In this document: in pieces, positions 1 to 12,338 of the stretch
Layout of the letters: every line of letters starts with the position of its first letter
How positions within the stretch are numbered: position 1 is the stretch's first letter
DNA from: Lingula anatina
Lineage: Eukaryota > Brachiopoda > Lingulata > Lingulida > Lingulidae
Reading direction: 5' to 3'
DNA length: 62,000 nt
NCBI RefSeq assembly: GCF_001039355.2
Contig: NW_019775538.1
Coordinates: 149,684 to 211,683, forward strand
Program-made: the position numbers and the translations under genes
Notes under the pieces: model-generated
Told to the model about the DNA's origin: nothing
Database searches by the model: none
Seen by the model: only the letters and a program-made list of their open reading frames with translations

Positions 1-106
1 TTTTTTTTTAGTTGCTCTCTATTTGCCGTCTGATCTGTTCATATTGGTTCCATTTATTTTTCAGTTTAGGGTTAAATGTGTTGAAAATAATTTTCTTTTA
101 ACGTAG

Positions 107-3041
107 ATGACAACTTCTTGCTCAGCTTCTTGCGCCCTAGTAAATTCAGCCAACTTCGGGCGCAGGAGAAACTTGACAATTACTACACCATGCGGTCCGT
201 ACCAGATAAAGGTGTGCCTGAATGGTTTGAAAACCTTGACCCAGCCGATCCCAAGCTCATAGAACTGTTAGAGATGAAGTAAGTAAAAACCAAATACGTT
301 ACGTAACGGTTCCAATGGCGATAGTGCTGCCATTTAGCGGTCGCACTACACACTAAAAGTAGAAATTGTAGAAATACAACTTTGATTCACTTAAACTGAA
401 AACTTCTATGACTAACGAAAAAAATCATATCATTCCAACATATTTGCTGATTTTTACAGATAATTTTAAGAATGTAACCTCTACAAGAATAAATTTAGGA
501 TAATATCTCCCATATATAAAACATACAGGCGAATTATCAGGGTGAACCTCTCAGTAAAAACGGACTTTGGTCGCGCATTCCATATTTCTTATTGAAATCA
601 TATTTAAATGCAAGTTGCAGTTGTAGAATCGTAAACAGCAATCGTCATTTCACTCAATTATTTGTTAGATGATTATCTTGTGTTGTATTATTTATTTATA
701 TATTTTATTTATTAACATGTTCTTCAAATTAATCTTTTATTCATTTAATACAGTGACATGTGGTCCCTATTGTTTACCCTATGAACTCTTTGTTTCAGAG
801 TTCTCTTTCCATTACCTGGGCGTGACGACAAAGGGCGAAAGGTGGTGATCACTACGATGTGTAGGTGTTGAAGGTTTCCATTATAGAAATAACTTTCTCT
901 TAGTCTGTGGACTCTAGTATTCTTCTGAATATCAAAATTTAAAACATTTTATGCGGCCTACTGCTATGGGGCGTACGAAGCTATGTAGAATGAACTTGAC
1001 TAGAATGAACTTGGCTCGAGAATGACTTCACTTAACTATAAGACCTAGCTTAACTGTATATGAATAGGCTAATATAAAAGTCTCTTTGAAAGACTGAGAA
1101 AAACATAAATGAAACATTAAATGATTTCTTAATTTTTTACTGATATCGCCTTTTTTCTCAGAGGATATCAAATAGATATATGATCTGTCTGCACAGAAAC
1201 TTTCTGGACAAGACAACATTAATAATAATGATGATGATGATTATGATAATGATGATGATGGATTATTCAGCTAAAAACATATAAAAATATACATTTTAAT
1301 TAAAAATAATCGATTTCGGCCACGAGCAAATATGAAATAAATGTGTTAGTTAAGAGCAAGTTTTAGATATAAACACATTCGATAAACACAAATTTTTTGA
1401 GTTTGGAGGAAAACTTTAAACCGGGAACGGGATAAAACCGCTTTAAAGTCTTTTACTCCTTACGCCCAGCCAAGGCACAGTGCAGTTAATCTTGAGTCCA
1501 CTTTTCCTAGCCTACGACCCGGCCAGACCTAACGTCATCGTGGATATGTGTAGGCTGATCATACTCACCCTGGATATATTACTGAAGGACGAAAAAACCC
1601 AGGTTTACGGCCTAGTGGACTTCACGGACTGTACTGACCTGTCTGTCGGCCACCTGACCCAGTGGACCAGAGATCTTATAGCGAAATCGGTGAAAGTGTT
1701 TCAGGTAAAAGTTGCAGTGGGTCCTGGATTATGATTTTTTGATTATTATAAAAACGCGCGCGCGCGCGCGCGCGTGCGTGTGTGTGTGTGAGAGAGATGG
1801 AATTGTCTATATGTTTTGAAGGATGAAAAATACCACAAATATAAGCAAAACACCCCAAGTCACATTTGTTTTATTTTTGTTAATGTTTTAACATTAAAAT
1901 GAAGAACGCATTGATAACTTATTTTATTTTAAAAGGATAAAGTGCAGGCCTCTTGGCTGATATGTGGGCAATATGGCCTAGATTTGGAATTGATTTTTTA
2001 CAGTTTTCATTTCTATAACTTCAGGACGCCTATCCAATACGATGGAAAAGTTCCAACTACTACAACACACCTGTTATCTTCAATGCTACATGGGAGATCT
2101 GCAAACTCTTCATGAAGGAAAAGTTTGTAAATCGGGTGAGATATATGACGGATCCTTTAAAAATGCAAGATATTTTCTTATCAAATTGAAGCGATATTTA
2201 AAGCATTATGTCTCTCTGGCTCATCACTGTATAACTATATAATGGCCAAAGACAAAGCACACAAGTAAGATTTATTGTTTGAAAGAAATGATGCATAGTA
2301 TAGATCATAATAAAATTTGCGATGATATCAAACTGGTGTCTGTTAAAACCTGGAGAATGTTATCATGATCGAAACTGGAGAATGTTATCAAAATAATGTG
2401 ACACGTTATATCAAAGCATACAGACACGAAAATTAAGATTAACTGGGTTAAAAGCTTTCAATCTATTTTAATTTTATTTCACCGATTCATCATATTTTGT
2501 AACACACAGAAACCCGATTAAAGCATGAGGAAATAATTGCGCTTATTCTTTCTTTTCAAAGACTCACTTTCACTGGGGTAGTCTTGACTCTGTTTATAAG
2601 GAGATCCCAAAGCGAATGCTACCCGAGGAATACGGTGGCGAGGCGGGGCCAATGGAAGACATAATACGTGAGTATGTTTCATTTGGTCAGTGTTACATTA
2701 AGTTTACATTTATTTTACATTAAAACTGTGACGTTGCAAATGAGAATCCACCAATTTGGTTCTTAACGAGGGCCATCTAACTTTATGGCCCAAAATAATC
2801 CTTTCAATTATGCAACACGTATACTGTTACTTAAACGAAAGAAACGGATGACTTAATGTCCATATCAAAACTTCATTCCCCAGAAAACTGGAAGGAAGAA
2901 ATGCTCTCATACCGGGACGAGATATTGAAAGACGCTGAATACGGCATTGATGAGGAAAAACGACCCAAACCGACAGAAACAGCTAACGATGGCGAATGGG
3001 GTATTATGGGATCGTTCCGAAGATTGACGACGGCTGACTAA
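107..3041 (+). CDS. CRAL-TRIO lipid-binding protein, alpha-TTP/clavesin-like (3' part, 5' end outside window)
   Basis: Six exons join in frame: 107-278, 799-860, 1511-1704, 2025-2135, 2562-2667 and 2884-3041 (TAA). They encode 266 full residues plus one split codon. The first visible exon begins inside the CRAL-TRIO N-terminal region (DDNFLLSFLRPSKF), so the start codon and at least one exon lie upstream. The lipid-binding core follows: LFPLPGRDDKGRKVVI, YDPARPN, LLKDEKTQVYGLVDFTD and DAYPIRWKSSNYYNTP. The C-terminus has LPEEYGGEAGPMEDII and a GSFRRL tail typical of alpha-tocopherol-transfer-like and clavesin-like proteins. Family members carry a hydrophobic ligand (tocopherol, retinoid or phosphoinositide) in the cytosol; which ligand applies here cannot be told. 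All donors and acceptors are GT-AG and every junction keeps frame. The family call is firm; exact orthology is not. Confidence 0.9.
1754..1795. repeat. (CG)n-(TG)n-(AG)n compound dinucleotide repeat
   Basis: About 20 bp of alternating CG runs directly into alternating TG and then AG, inside the intron that follows the third visible CRAL-TRIO exon. Alternating purine-pyrimidine tracts of this type are the best known Z-DNA formers. Such a CG run is unusual in this AT-rich background. Confidence 0.85.
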
Positions 3042-3077
3042 GACCACGTGCTGCATGCAGATAAATGCCAACACATT

Positions 3078-3083
3078 AATAAA
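3078..3083 (+). terminator. Polyadenylation signal of the CRAL-TRIO gene
   Basis: A canonical AATAAA hexamer lies 37 bp after the TAA stop at 3041. It is the first such hexamer downstream, so it is the likely cleavage signal, implying a very short 3' UTR. Inferred from position and sequence only. Confidence 0.5.
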
Positions 3084-3574
3084 CAAACCCTGTGGCCTGA
3101 CGTGCAGTAGACTTTTAGAATGCATTGGTGTTTTTTAAGTTTCTCAAATCATCAGCTTGCATTGCTTGTTAAACACATTGAGGAACTTTCGCAGACGAGT
3201 CTCAGGGTGACCTTTTGCGTGTGTGTGCGTGTGCTGCCAGTTATGGTGGGGGGGGGGGGGGGTATAGAGCGACTGATGAACTAAACAGCTTAGTAAACAA
3301 GTATAGTTCACATTAAGTATAGCCGGCTTATATATTTATTACATTTTTGGTCTAAGTGATGTAGCCTACTCACGCGCATATTAAAAAAGGGTAACGGTGT
3401 CTGAGAGGGCATACTCTTCTACATAAAGAAGCCCACCACATTTTATACGCATTTTGTAAAATCACGCGAGCGCTTATCTAAGCGATAAAGACAATGACCA
3501 GCCGTTTTATTCGTCTATAGTTTAGGCCTTATAAGACTATATATGAAGTTTAGGCCATAGGGCAGCCAGAATAC

Positions 3575-3800
3575 AGTTGTATGATCGTTAACTCAATACC
3601 AGAAGAGCATTCAGAGAGCGTAGACCTCCGCCAAGGTCTTTGTGCTGATTAATTGTGGTAGTTGAGAGCACCTTCACTGCACAGCGGGTCAAGGTCAGTG
3701 ACCCCATCTTGCAATGCCGAAGAATCTTTTTTAAATTCTTGGATTCAGATGGTGATCCGGACCACATTTGACGTGAGATGTGATCCACCTGACGCCCTAA
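3575..3800. mobile_element. Possible non-LTR retroelement/SINE relic
   Basis: The segment contains a GC-richer block with 'gacctccgccaagg' and 'gtgatccggaccac', separated by about 130 bp. I recall wording like this from 3' ends of RTE-type or SINE repeats in other animal genomes. No open frame, tail or target duplication is visible, so the call rests on recalled similarity only. Confidence 0.3.
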
Positions 3801-5989
3801 TAATTATTATAAAACTGACAAAAAGAGTTTTAAGAATTAGTGGACCTCAAAGGACGCTGAAACTCACAGGTGCAACCCACGGGAAAGACGTAGGGGTGAC
3901 GGTAGAGAGATCGCAGCCCGGCACCTTGGTACCTACATCTTAAATCAAAGAGACGCTGCGCCCACTTCTTTAATCCCATGTAATCCGTATGAGCGTAATA
4001 AAAGTTCTTCAGAGCAGAGAAAATCAACGTTATTTATTGACTAAACCGCCGTTGCAGACCACATAAGCCCATAGTGCAAGTTGGTGATAGGACAAGATAC
4101 TTACATATGTATATTATACATGTACAGTATTAAATGGGCTTTGTTTACACAATCTACAACAATAATCCCCGAAGAAGGCCTAGGGGCCGAAAGCTTGGAT
4201 TATATATGACATCTGTAAAGTAGATCTTCACAGATGCATCAGTAATAATACTTATTTTTTCCTTTAAGATCTATACGGTAAATTAACACCAATCTTCCCA
4301 ATTTGCAATACATTTACAATGACTTTTTAAGTCATTTCGTTTGGTTCTGGCATTATAGCATTATAAACATGTAACAATCGTAGCTCAACTAGAAATTTGA
4401 AAACATTGAAACAATTATACGTCGAATAGAAAATACGGTATACATGAGTAATGCATACCTTAAATATAGTGGATTCTACTTCAATTTGCCATCTGTTTAA
4501 AAACACCTTCATCTTGTAGTGTCTTATCTCCAAACAAAGGTATGCATAAAGGTAAAATAATTCTGGCAACTTTTCACATCGACATGCATACTGATAGGAA
4601 AACGTGAGACAAAAAGACGGCAAATGATAACATATTCCGTTAGAAAGTGTTTGCTTCATCTAAATGTAAGAAATATACGATAGAAACACATTTTAAAGCT
4701 TAACAACAAAGCTTAACAACATTCAGCATTAGCAATGCAAAAAAGAAAGTATTCAATGGGATTTTATAAGATAACATTTTTTTATCAAATTGGCTGCCAA
4801 ATTTCCGAATTAAGAAAATAATATGCCCCTTGCAATCTTCCTAATGGAGCCAAAATCCAACTGTCAACTGCTAATCTCATTGCTTTGTCATGTGGGGTTA
4901 AAGGTTAACGATTTTTAAAATGTTCGACTGTTTTTGTAGACGACTTTCACAAACTATAGAAATCGAAGTCTATCTAACCAACATGGATAACCAGTGCACT
5001 GTATACCAGAGAGAGGGGTACAGCTGGCGTATGCAGTGAAACTGGAATTAAATCAGAGTTAAAAAAAAAAGAAAAATGGAAGAACTAAACCCCATTAAAA
5101 GCAGACCTTAACAAATTGGCACTGTCCGCACTGTTAACGCCACTTAAGTTTACTGCGTTTTATTCCCTCGTCCTTCGTTGTCCAAGCGTCCAGTTTAAGG
5201 AAGGACGTGGCCAATTTATGGAGAAACCCCCAATTATCAGCGGAAGGATGGTGATAATATGACAATTTACAGGGACATCTAACTCGCGGGCGCGCATACG
5301 ATGTTCGGTCCTTGCCACCTCGTGTTACGTAATTCAAATCTTCTTGTTCATCTATTTCCTCCTTCACTCAGGTCAGTTTTTTTCTTGAACGGTTAGATCA
5401 GAAGCTGTGATGATGCGAAGTTAACGTTTTGGTGCATTCAAAATAGTTAAGCTTGAACAGCAAGGCATGCACTTTTTGGGGGCTTCTGATATAATGATGG
5501 AATAATTTTTTTCGTGGCATCCTGAAGGGTTTGAGCAATATACTTATAAAATTAAAATAAACTTTCACTTAAAATCACTTAAAAAGATGAAAGACAATGG
5601 TTTTTGAGCTGCATATTTTTGTGGATAAGCATGAAAGAGAGATAAAATTTTAAAGATTTGACATTTTCTAGGTATATCTCTTTGCATTATGCTGCAATGG
5701 TTTTTAAGCGCAACCTTTCTGCAGATAAACATGAAATAAAGATAAAAATATAAAGATTCGAAAATTCCAAGTCAAATCCATCCTTGCATTATGCTGCAAA
5801 TAATTATTTACCCTTTTTTGTAACTGAACGTCCACAACAATAACAATACGGAACGTAAAAAAACGGAAATGTTTTTTCTCTATCCGGGCATCCCATATGC
5901 GCGAAGAAGCGGCCAGGCGAGTGAAATGACCTCCCGTGTCCTAATCGAGGACAGCAGGTGTCAGGAAAACCATTATAATCTATATATAT

Positions 5990-6345
5990 GTCGGATACGC
6001 ATCGTAATGGGCGGTATTTGGTCATAGGAACTCGGCATTGTGTAAATGAAATATCTACATCTACTTCCTTATAGGTGAAATTGCAATAAACAAATAAGAG
6101 GCAGAGATGCTATACAATGATAAATCCAATATAACTGACGTGCTAGTCATAAATCATAGATTGTTGAAAATTTATAGCATAACAAATAGTTACAGTGTCT
6201 ATAAACTACGTAATGAATTTTCTTTTTAATTTAAATCAATTCATTCTGTCTTGGTCAGACTTCTCCAGCCTCCATTGTACATTTCCCTAAAAGCTAAATT
6301 TCATGAAAATAATAAATAAATGAAAAAATAATAAACAGATAAAAA
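5990..6345. repeat. Dispersed repeat, copy 1
   Basis: About 355 bp is closely matched, with scattered substitutions and small indels, by 12339-12707 in the same orientation. Both copies begin near 'catcgtaatgggcggtatt' or its variant and end in an A/T-rich 'aataaat' stretch. No protein, terminal inverted repeat or clear target duplication is visible. The A-rich 3' end would suit a retroposed element. Confidence 0.7.
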
Positions 6346-6721
6346 TATTTTCAAAAAATAAATAGATGTGTGAAAAATTAAGATATCAAGAAATCATCCA
6401 AGACTCAGGACAGAAAAAGCCTGTGCATGCGTTACATCTCTTTAATCTTCTGTTGATTTCACTATATTTCAGAAACGTGTTGCATTTTATTGGTTATGAG
6501 CGAAGGGAAGAGTTCCCTGCCTGACATTGCTCTTCCTAATACCTACAATTCGTACACGGGCAATGCCTTTAAAAAATGCACAAACGATGCAGCCTTCAGC
6601 AGATCAAATGATTTATATGATCCTTACTTCCCTGTTGAAAACACAACCATAGGCCTAGCTGTTATTTAGATTGGCCACAAACCACGCAGTTGGTAGAATT
6701 CTGTCCCTTGGAGGTAGTCGA

Positions 6722-6890
6722 CAGGGGCAGATCCAGAGATATTTTCTGACAGGCTTCCAAATTATCTTTATTGATCCATCCTCCATTTTTGACCGACTTC
6801 CGACAGAAAAAAATTAGATACCCATCAATGTAAACTTGAAAACCTGATCGTTTTCCGGAAGACCCAGAAGACGGCCTAAATCCGCCCCTG
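6722..6890. mobile_element. MITE with CAGGGGCRGAT terminal inverted repeats
   Basis: The left end reads CAGGGGCAGATCCAG and the right end, reverse-complemented, reads CAGGGGCGGATTTAG. The 169-bp body is flanked on both sides by GTCGA (6717-6721 and 6891-6895), a 5-bp direct repeat consistent with a target-site duplication. There is no transposase, so it would be non-autonomous. The terminus resembles CAGGGGCGGATC-type DNA transposon ends, but no superfamily is assigned. Confidence 0.65.
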
Positions 6891-7933
6891 GTCGAAGTCA
6901 CCGAGACTACTATGGGAGTGTGCGGTTTGACACCTTTTTCTGACAACAGTTAATTGTAATAAATACTCGCTTGGTTGTCAACTAATAAATCTCAAAACCA
7001 CATAAAATGACATTTTTGATATGCAAATTTATAATAACACATTCGAATACCATTAAAAAACAGCAAAATACCACATTTGCACATTCAATTGTACACGTAC
7101 CAGGAGGGTGAGCTTGCAGCACCGGTACTTATTTACATTTTCCTTTTTTTGTCATCTTTTTTATAGGGTCTACCTCGGTGCATTCCCGTTTATGAAAATA
7201 AAATGGAAATAATAAGATAATTATATACGCTGAGCAAAAATTTAAACGCCCCACGTGAATTATTTTTGTAGCAATTAGTTTCATAACAAGCGCATAAATG
7301 ACTCATTGATGTTGTCTCATAATTTTAATTTTAATCTGCACCACACTTTCATATAATATCTTCACATCTGGAAAGATAAGACAGTCGACATGGATGTAGC
7401 AAACATTACACCATTATACCATTCAAAGTTTACACGGTGCGATCAGACAATCTCTATCATCGAAATTCTCTGAAATGATATCATCTTGCGGTAACGAATC
7501 TAGGCCCGTAAACAGCAATTTCGAAGGGGGGGATATTTTTTCCGACAAAATAGACTTATACCATGTAAAACCTTCGTGTACCTAGACCAAATTTTACCCA
7601 GAGTGGACCTTTTCCGGTCAAAAAAATGCGGTTCGTTCGACCCCCCCCTCCCCCCCCCCACCCCCCGTATCACAAAGTAGCAACTAACTAGCCACTGAAA
7701 ACGATTCTATCTTGCTCACCACAATTTATCTGAAAACGGCGACACCTTAATTCACTGTCAACACCTCAGTCGCTACACCTCAACGGCTCGTCGCTCACGG
7801 ACAATGCACAAAGGGGAACTACTGCCCAAAGCATTATATGCCTGGTACGTCCCATTGCACAACAACGCGGAAAGGAAATATTTTCTGACCAATAACAGAG
7901 AAGCCAGAATTGTTTCCAGGACATTCAGATGTG

Positions 7934-8030
7934 TTTAAAAGCAGCGAATTTCGCATAGGGCTGTATCGTTTCTGAAAAAGTTACAACCATAAGGTCTGTG
8001 AGGAGTCTTTTTACTCGAGGTCAGTCTTAG
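7934..8030 (+). promoter_or_regulatory. Possible TATA-like box and 5' non-coding exon of the BRICHOS gene
   Basis: TTTAAAA at 7934-7940 lies upstream of a stretch that ends in a good donor (cttag|gtaaga, donor at 8031). An acceptor (ttattttcag) ends at 8370, 35 bp before the ATG at 8406. This suggests an untranslated first exon spliced to 8371. Inference from splice and TATA-like signals only. Confidence 0.3.
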
Positions 8031-8405
8031 GTAAGATCATGAATTTATGCACTTTCAGTTGAAACGTTTTCGTCAGGGAAACTTTAATTTAATGTGGTGT
8101 TATTTCTCAGCTATTTCAATTATTTTAGGTTTGGTCTGTTCAACAATGCAAATCTTTGAGAGTTCACTTAGATGAAAAGGAACACTCGTTACATTATATG
8201 TGGTACAAAACTCAAATATCACTAAGCTTTATACTCGCTGTTAATGTGAAAATGGTGCATATACATCTGTATTCAAACTGCACATTTCAAAGTGCATCGT
8301 TTCGTAGGTAATCAGTATTTTAAACAAATCTTAAAATCTCTAATAAATCAAATTACGAACTTATTTTCAGGATTCTTTGTTAAACCGAACGTATCTTCTA
8401 TCAGC

Positions 8406-11400
8406 ATGTCTACAGAAAAAGTCGCCACCGTCGATTCTTTCCAAGTCGGACTTCCACCGGTAAGTTTTTTTAAGCTTCCGCCAGTTAAATTTCACGTTTA
8501 AAATATAACTTTAACCGACAAGAGGTGCCGGTTCACAACTACACCATTAAGAGTATCGTTTTGCCGGACATATGTTCATTCCATTCTGTATTTTACACCA
8601 TTATTTATTTACTTATTTTGAAAATATCTTTAAGGCTGGCACATCTATATGCCAATGAATCTTGAGAATGCTACGGTAAAATGAGGAATTATAAGGCATT
8701 TTGTGTGGCTTCTATTTATTATGGGTTATTGCAACCAAACCAGTCGAAGGTACCTTATTCAAAAATAAATTTAAAATGCTATGCTGATCATCATTATAGT
8801 TGCTTTAAATCTATATATCTCTGTCCAATTTCAACCTTTGCTTAACAAAATGCACTCTCGGGTAGTCGTGAGTTTCATTGACCGCAAGTAGTAATATAAT
8901 TTTAATTTCCAGGCTTATAGACCAGCTGAGGTCAAAGGTCAATCCAAGACGGGCTGGAAGGTGTCCGTTGCTGTCTTAGCTGTGGCTGTTGTTGTCTTGG
9001 TAATCACTGGAGGATTTTACATAGGATATCTGCAAAACGAACTGGCGGTAAGCTTTCTTTAAACTAGCATTCTAGAGTAATTTAAGAGTGATCAGTGGCT
9101 TATGTCGTTAGATACCCGGTAATTCAAAAATATTCATAACATATTTAGTTATTTGTCTTAGATTTAGTAACTATCACAATTCCCACAATTTGGTACTGAG
9201 TGAACCCAAGTACATGTCGGCTATATCAATGTGCATTAAACCGACATTCTCGATCCTTATTTATTTATTTATTCATTTATCTATTTTAGCAACGAACCAC
9301 GCTAGAGCAAGCAAAAGTAAGTACTTACTGCTTCTAACGATAACATGCATCAAACTTATTGAAATTTTTGTTTCTGTTACATCTATTTTCAGAGGTTTAA
9401 AATCATAAGGCTTAAACTGACATTTGAATAATTAAACAAAACGGGAATTTTAGACAAGTTATTCCTATTTTACGATATACTATTCTTTATCGTTCGCTTT
9501 TATATTCTCTACCAGACCTTTGCTGTTCGTTTCCACGAGAAAGGTAATATCGTTCAGGAGAAGATTGCGGTGAACCTGCAGACACAAACTGAGACTTTCT
9601 TCGGCGTGAAACACAATGATGTTCCAAAATTTACTGCAGTCAACGATTTCAAGCAGGTGGGCATTTTTAAAGAAACTTGAATATTAAATATGTAATATTA
9701 TCAATATTGAAATTGAGCATGGCGCGCAAAATGATGCTTCATGGCTTTTTATTTTCCTTAGCTCGACGTTTTCTTATCACAGACAATAAAATGTAGATTA
9801 CAAACAACGGCGCATTGAATTCCATCGATCAATTGTATGTGATGTCGTTTCATTATTTTGGAAAGACAATTCTGTTTTGAAATATTATATCATGTCAATC
9901 ATTCATACTTAGGTGCTTGAGGTCACAAACTTTCTGTTTAACTAAAATCAATGTCCACTTTTATCTTAAAGGGCATCACCGTTGTTCATGTACCTTCTGC
10001 CGGGGCCTGCTACGTCCGAGTGCTAGATACAACCTTCCCAAAACCCCAGGATCTCAAGAACGAACTGGATGCCCACGCTGTGAGTAGACAAACTGCTCGC
10101 AGAGATTTCCTTCAGTACTTTTGGTGGCATGTCAAAGATATTTATGTCTTTGTTTTAAGATTTTGGAGCTTAAAGAAATCGGCAGTTACAGGGTCGCTTA
10201 GAATTATCGATATTTGGCTACGTAATATAAAAAGTGGCAGCTGGTGTCTTAGAAAACGACAACAGACTCAATAGGGTCAAAAAGCAAGGAACGCACGCAA
10301 TCGTTCACGCGACTGAAGACGTGTTAGCCTTAATGCATGTGTTGCTGCTGACATCAAGTCTCAAAAACATGACTTTTAAGTCATTACTTTATTGTTCACC
10401 TACGTAATGACACATAATGCTAGTGCAAGTGCTAGTGCTACTGGTAGTGATGAAACTAAAGTAAAAAGCAATAAATACATTTATAATAATGAAATAATAA
10501 ATAACAAAGAGACTGAAATACAAAAAATGTATTCACAAATTAAATTAAAAAAAGAGAGAGGCCGAGCAAAATACATATGTACGACAACAAAGTAAAATGA
10601 CACCATAAATACATAGTTAGTATCGTGAAGCTCTAGTTTTGTTATATACTTTCTGATAATAATTAATACTCACATAATATTTGGCAACTTAAATTTAGCA
10701 GCAACTATGACGGCCAGGATAAGACGGGATCGTCTAAAAGGATAATGTACATGTCATATTAACAGAATATCGTTATAAAAGATGACGTCTTTCATGAACT
10801 CGAAACATAACCCCTGACTTATTTACTCCGTTAAGATGACGACGATTTACTTATATCATCCATATCGATATAAATTAACAACTAAATGCAAATGTACAAA
10901 ATGTTCTAGAAAGTTACTTTCTTACGTACGGAAGAGAACAACCTGACTGCGTCCAGTACTAGTATGCGCCCGCTTATATAGCTGCTGCAACTAAAAACTA
11001 CTCAAATATTCATAAACTGATGATAGCGACATTGCGTTAGTTGTGACTGCGTGACTAAATTGTCGCCGTCAACAGCAGCATGTTTGTAGAGCGTGACAAA
11101 ACATATTTTAAGAGCAAGACCGTTAATTAATGGACAAGTGTTGAAGTCACTTGTTAATTGTAAATTGTGTGTTAAAACTAATTATCTAATACTTTGGTCG
11201 TTACTTAATTTTCAATTAAATGTGATGCATCACTGCTGTCCCAGATTTGGTCGCATTTTTTATACAGTTGAATTTCAGTTTCGCAATTTAAATTTATGCT
11301 CATTAACATCTTATTGTATTATCGTTATAGAACGAAACTTGGGATGAGGTGCCACGCGAATACCACTATTTCAAGACAGTCAAGCCCGCCATTGGGGACG

Positions 11401-11785
11401 CTTCTTTCTTACCTGCTGAAATCAAGAGCCACTGCCAAGGTTTACCTGTATATTGGACTGTACCTGTCAGTTCTCCAGGTGTCAACTCCAGTAAGTGACA
11501 TATTAGTATTTATGGACCCGTCATCGTAGTAAAATACTCTGCAGATTGCTATTTCTTCCTCTCAATTTTAACTCTCGTGTTCTGTCCTTTTGTCAAATTT
11601 TATTAGTTGGTTCAAGGTTAAAAATCGTTGATGCATATTTTCAGAAACAAGTCGTGAAATAATTTAACGTGTTTTTTTCTTTTATAGGGCAGAGACGCGT
11701 AGCAGCAGAATTAACAGAAGCACAACGAAGTGTAGCTGTATGCGTTCGTGTATTTGGGAGACATATCTTCACAGTTAGTTTCTAA
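8406..11785 (+). CDS. Type II membrane BRICHOS-domain precursor with furin-released C-terminal peptide
   Basis: Seven coding exons join in frame: 8406-8459, 8913-9047, 9290-9316, 9516-9656, 9972-10079, 11331-11490 and 11688-11785 (TAA), giving 240 residues. A short cytosolic head is followed by one transmembrane helix (residues 35-58, rich in V/A/I). A linker precedes the BRICHOS domain (about 110-200), with its hallmark Asp (D116 in VNDFKQGIT) and two Cys (C132 in GACYVRVL, C190 in IKSHCQGLPVYW). Residues 209-212 are RQRR, a furin-type site assembled across the last intron. Cleavage would release VAAELTEAQR plus SVAVCVRVFGRHIFTVSF. In known BRICHOS proteins (ITM2B, proSP-C, polychaete arenicin precursors) the domain chaperones a beta-prone segment, often C-terminal. 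An antimicrobial or signalling role is inference; one Cys and modest charge leave it open. Confidence 0.88.
9290..9316 (+). CDS. 27-nt microexon of the BRICHOS gene
   Basis: The sequence between tattttag and gtaagt encodes QRTTLEQAK, exactly nine codons in phase 0 on both sides. It extends the juxtamembrane stalk between the transmembrane helix and the BRICHOS domain. Skipping it would leave the frame intact. Confidence 0.75.
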
Positions 11786-12330
11786 ACATCGCGAGAGAGA
11801 ATGGCTTTACGCTATTTTTGTGCACAATTTGTCTTGAAAAATGCAAAATATATTTTAAATATTTAAAATATCTTAAAATTCTCTACCGGGTCAAACTAAT
11901 CTGTTGACGATATAGAATGCATGCTTGCATTTTAAAAAGTGCATTTTCATTGTTTATATCATGTTGTTAATGATAGAACAATGTATGCTATAATCTGAGT
12001 GATAAATACATTAATTACAGCTCTATTTGTTAGAATATTGACAAGATACAAAATAAATCCTAAAATGACCATTTGAGTCTTCATATTTTGTATCACTATG
12101 ATGTTATATGAAATGTCAAGATAATCATTTGATCATTCTTTATTATAGTTATCATGTTTAGTTGCGTGTTTAATATTGTAAACCAATGTCACATTCTTAT
12201 ATACAGTATTTATATCCACGTATACATTTTCACCGGTACACAAGGTGCAATAAATATTCATTTAATGGTAGTCACTTTCTTTAGTATATTCTAATAGTCA
12301 TCATCAAAGATTTAGTCGACTTCACGTTAG
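10153..12330. repeat. Large duplicated segment, copy 1 (terminal BRICHOS exons)
   Basis: Intron after the fifth coding exon, the last two coding exons and the 3' UTR of the BRICHOS gene. It is matched in the same order by about 12709-15180. Introns differ by several percent with indels, while the two coding exons differ at only two bases. AATAAA signals lie at 12052-12057 and 12249-12254. Confidence 0.85.
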
Positions 12331-12338
12331 ATCCATGA

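Larger units (their letters stand above)
3084..7930. other. Intergenic region between CRAL-TRIO and BRICHOS genes
   Basis: No open frame here shows a recognisable protein, and I could not assemble an exon set on either strand. Contents include a poly-G run (3246-3263), a possible non-LTR retroelement or SINE relic near 3575-3800, one copy of a dispersed repeat (5990-6345), a MITE (6722-6890) and C-rich homopolymer tracts (about 7640-7667). The short open frames at 4327-4659 and 6662-6946 look like chance; the second one overlaps the MITE. Confidence 0.6.

Noticed and set aside
4327-4659. 110-residue minus-strand open frame
   Set aside because: Cysteine and tyrosine scatter without a pattern, no splice partners and no similarity that I recognise.
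6662-6946. 94-residue minus-strand open frame
   Set aside because: It overlaps the MITE end to end and shows no domain; best explained as chance reading through the element.
7202-7260. Possible transposon end near 'gctgagcaaaaatttaaacg'
   Set aside because: The wording resembles known transposon termini, but I could not find an inverted partner or target duplication nearby.
11093-11347. Open frame repeated at 13946-14200 that could look like a conserved small protein
   Set aside because: It is intronic sequence of the BRICHOS gene shared only because the segment is duplicated; the frame runs into the following exon out of phase.
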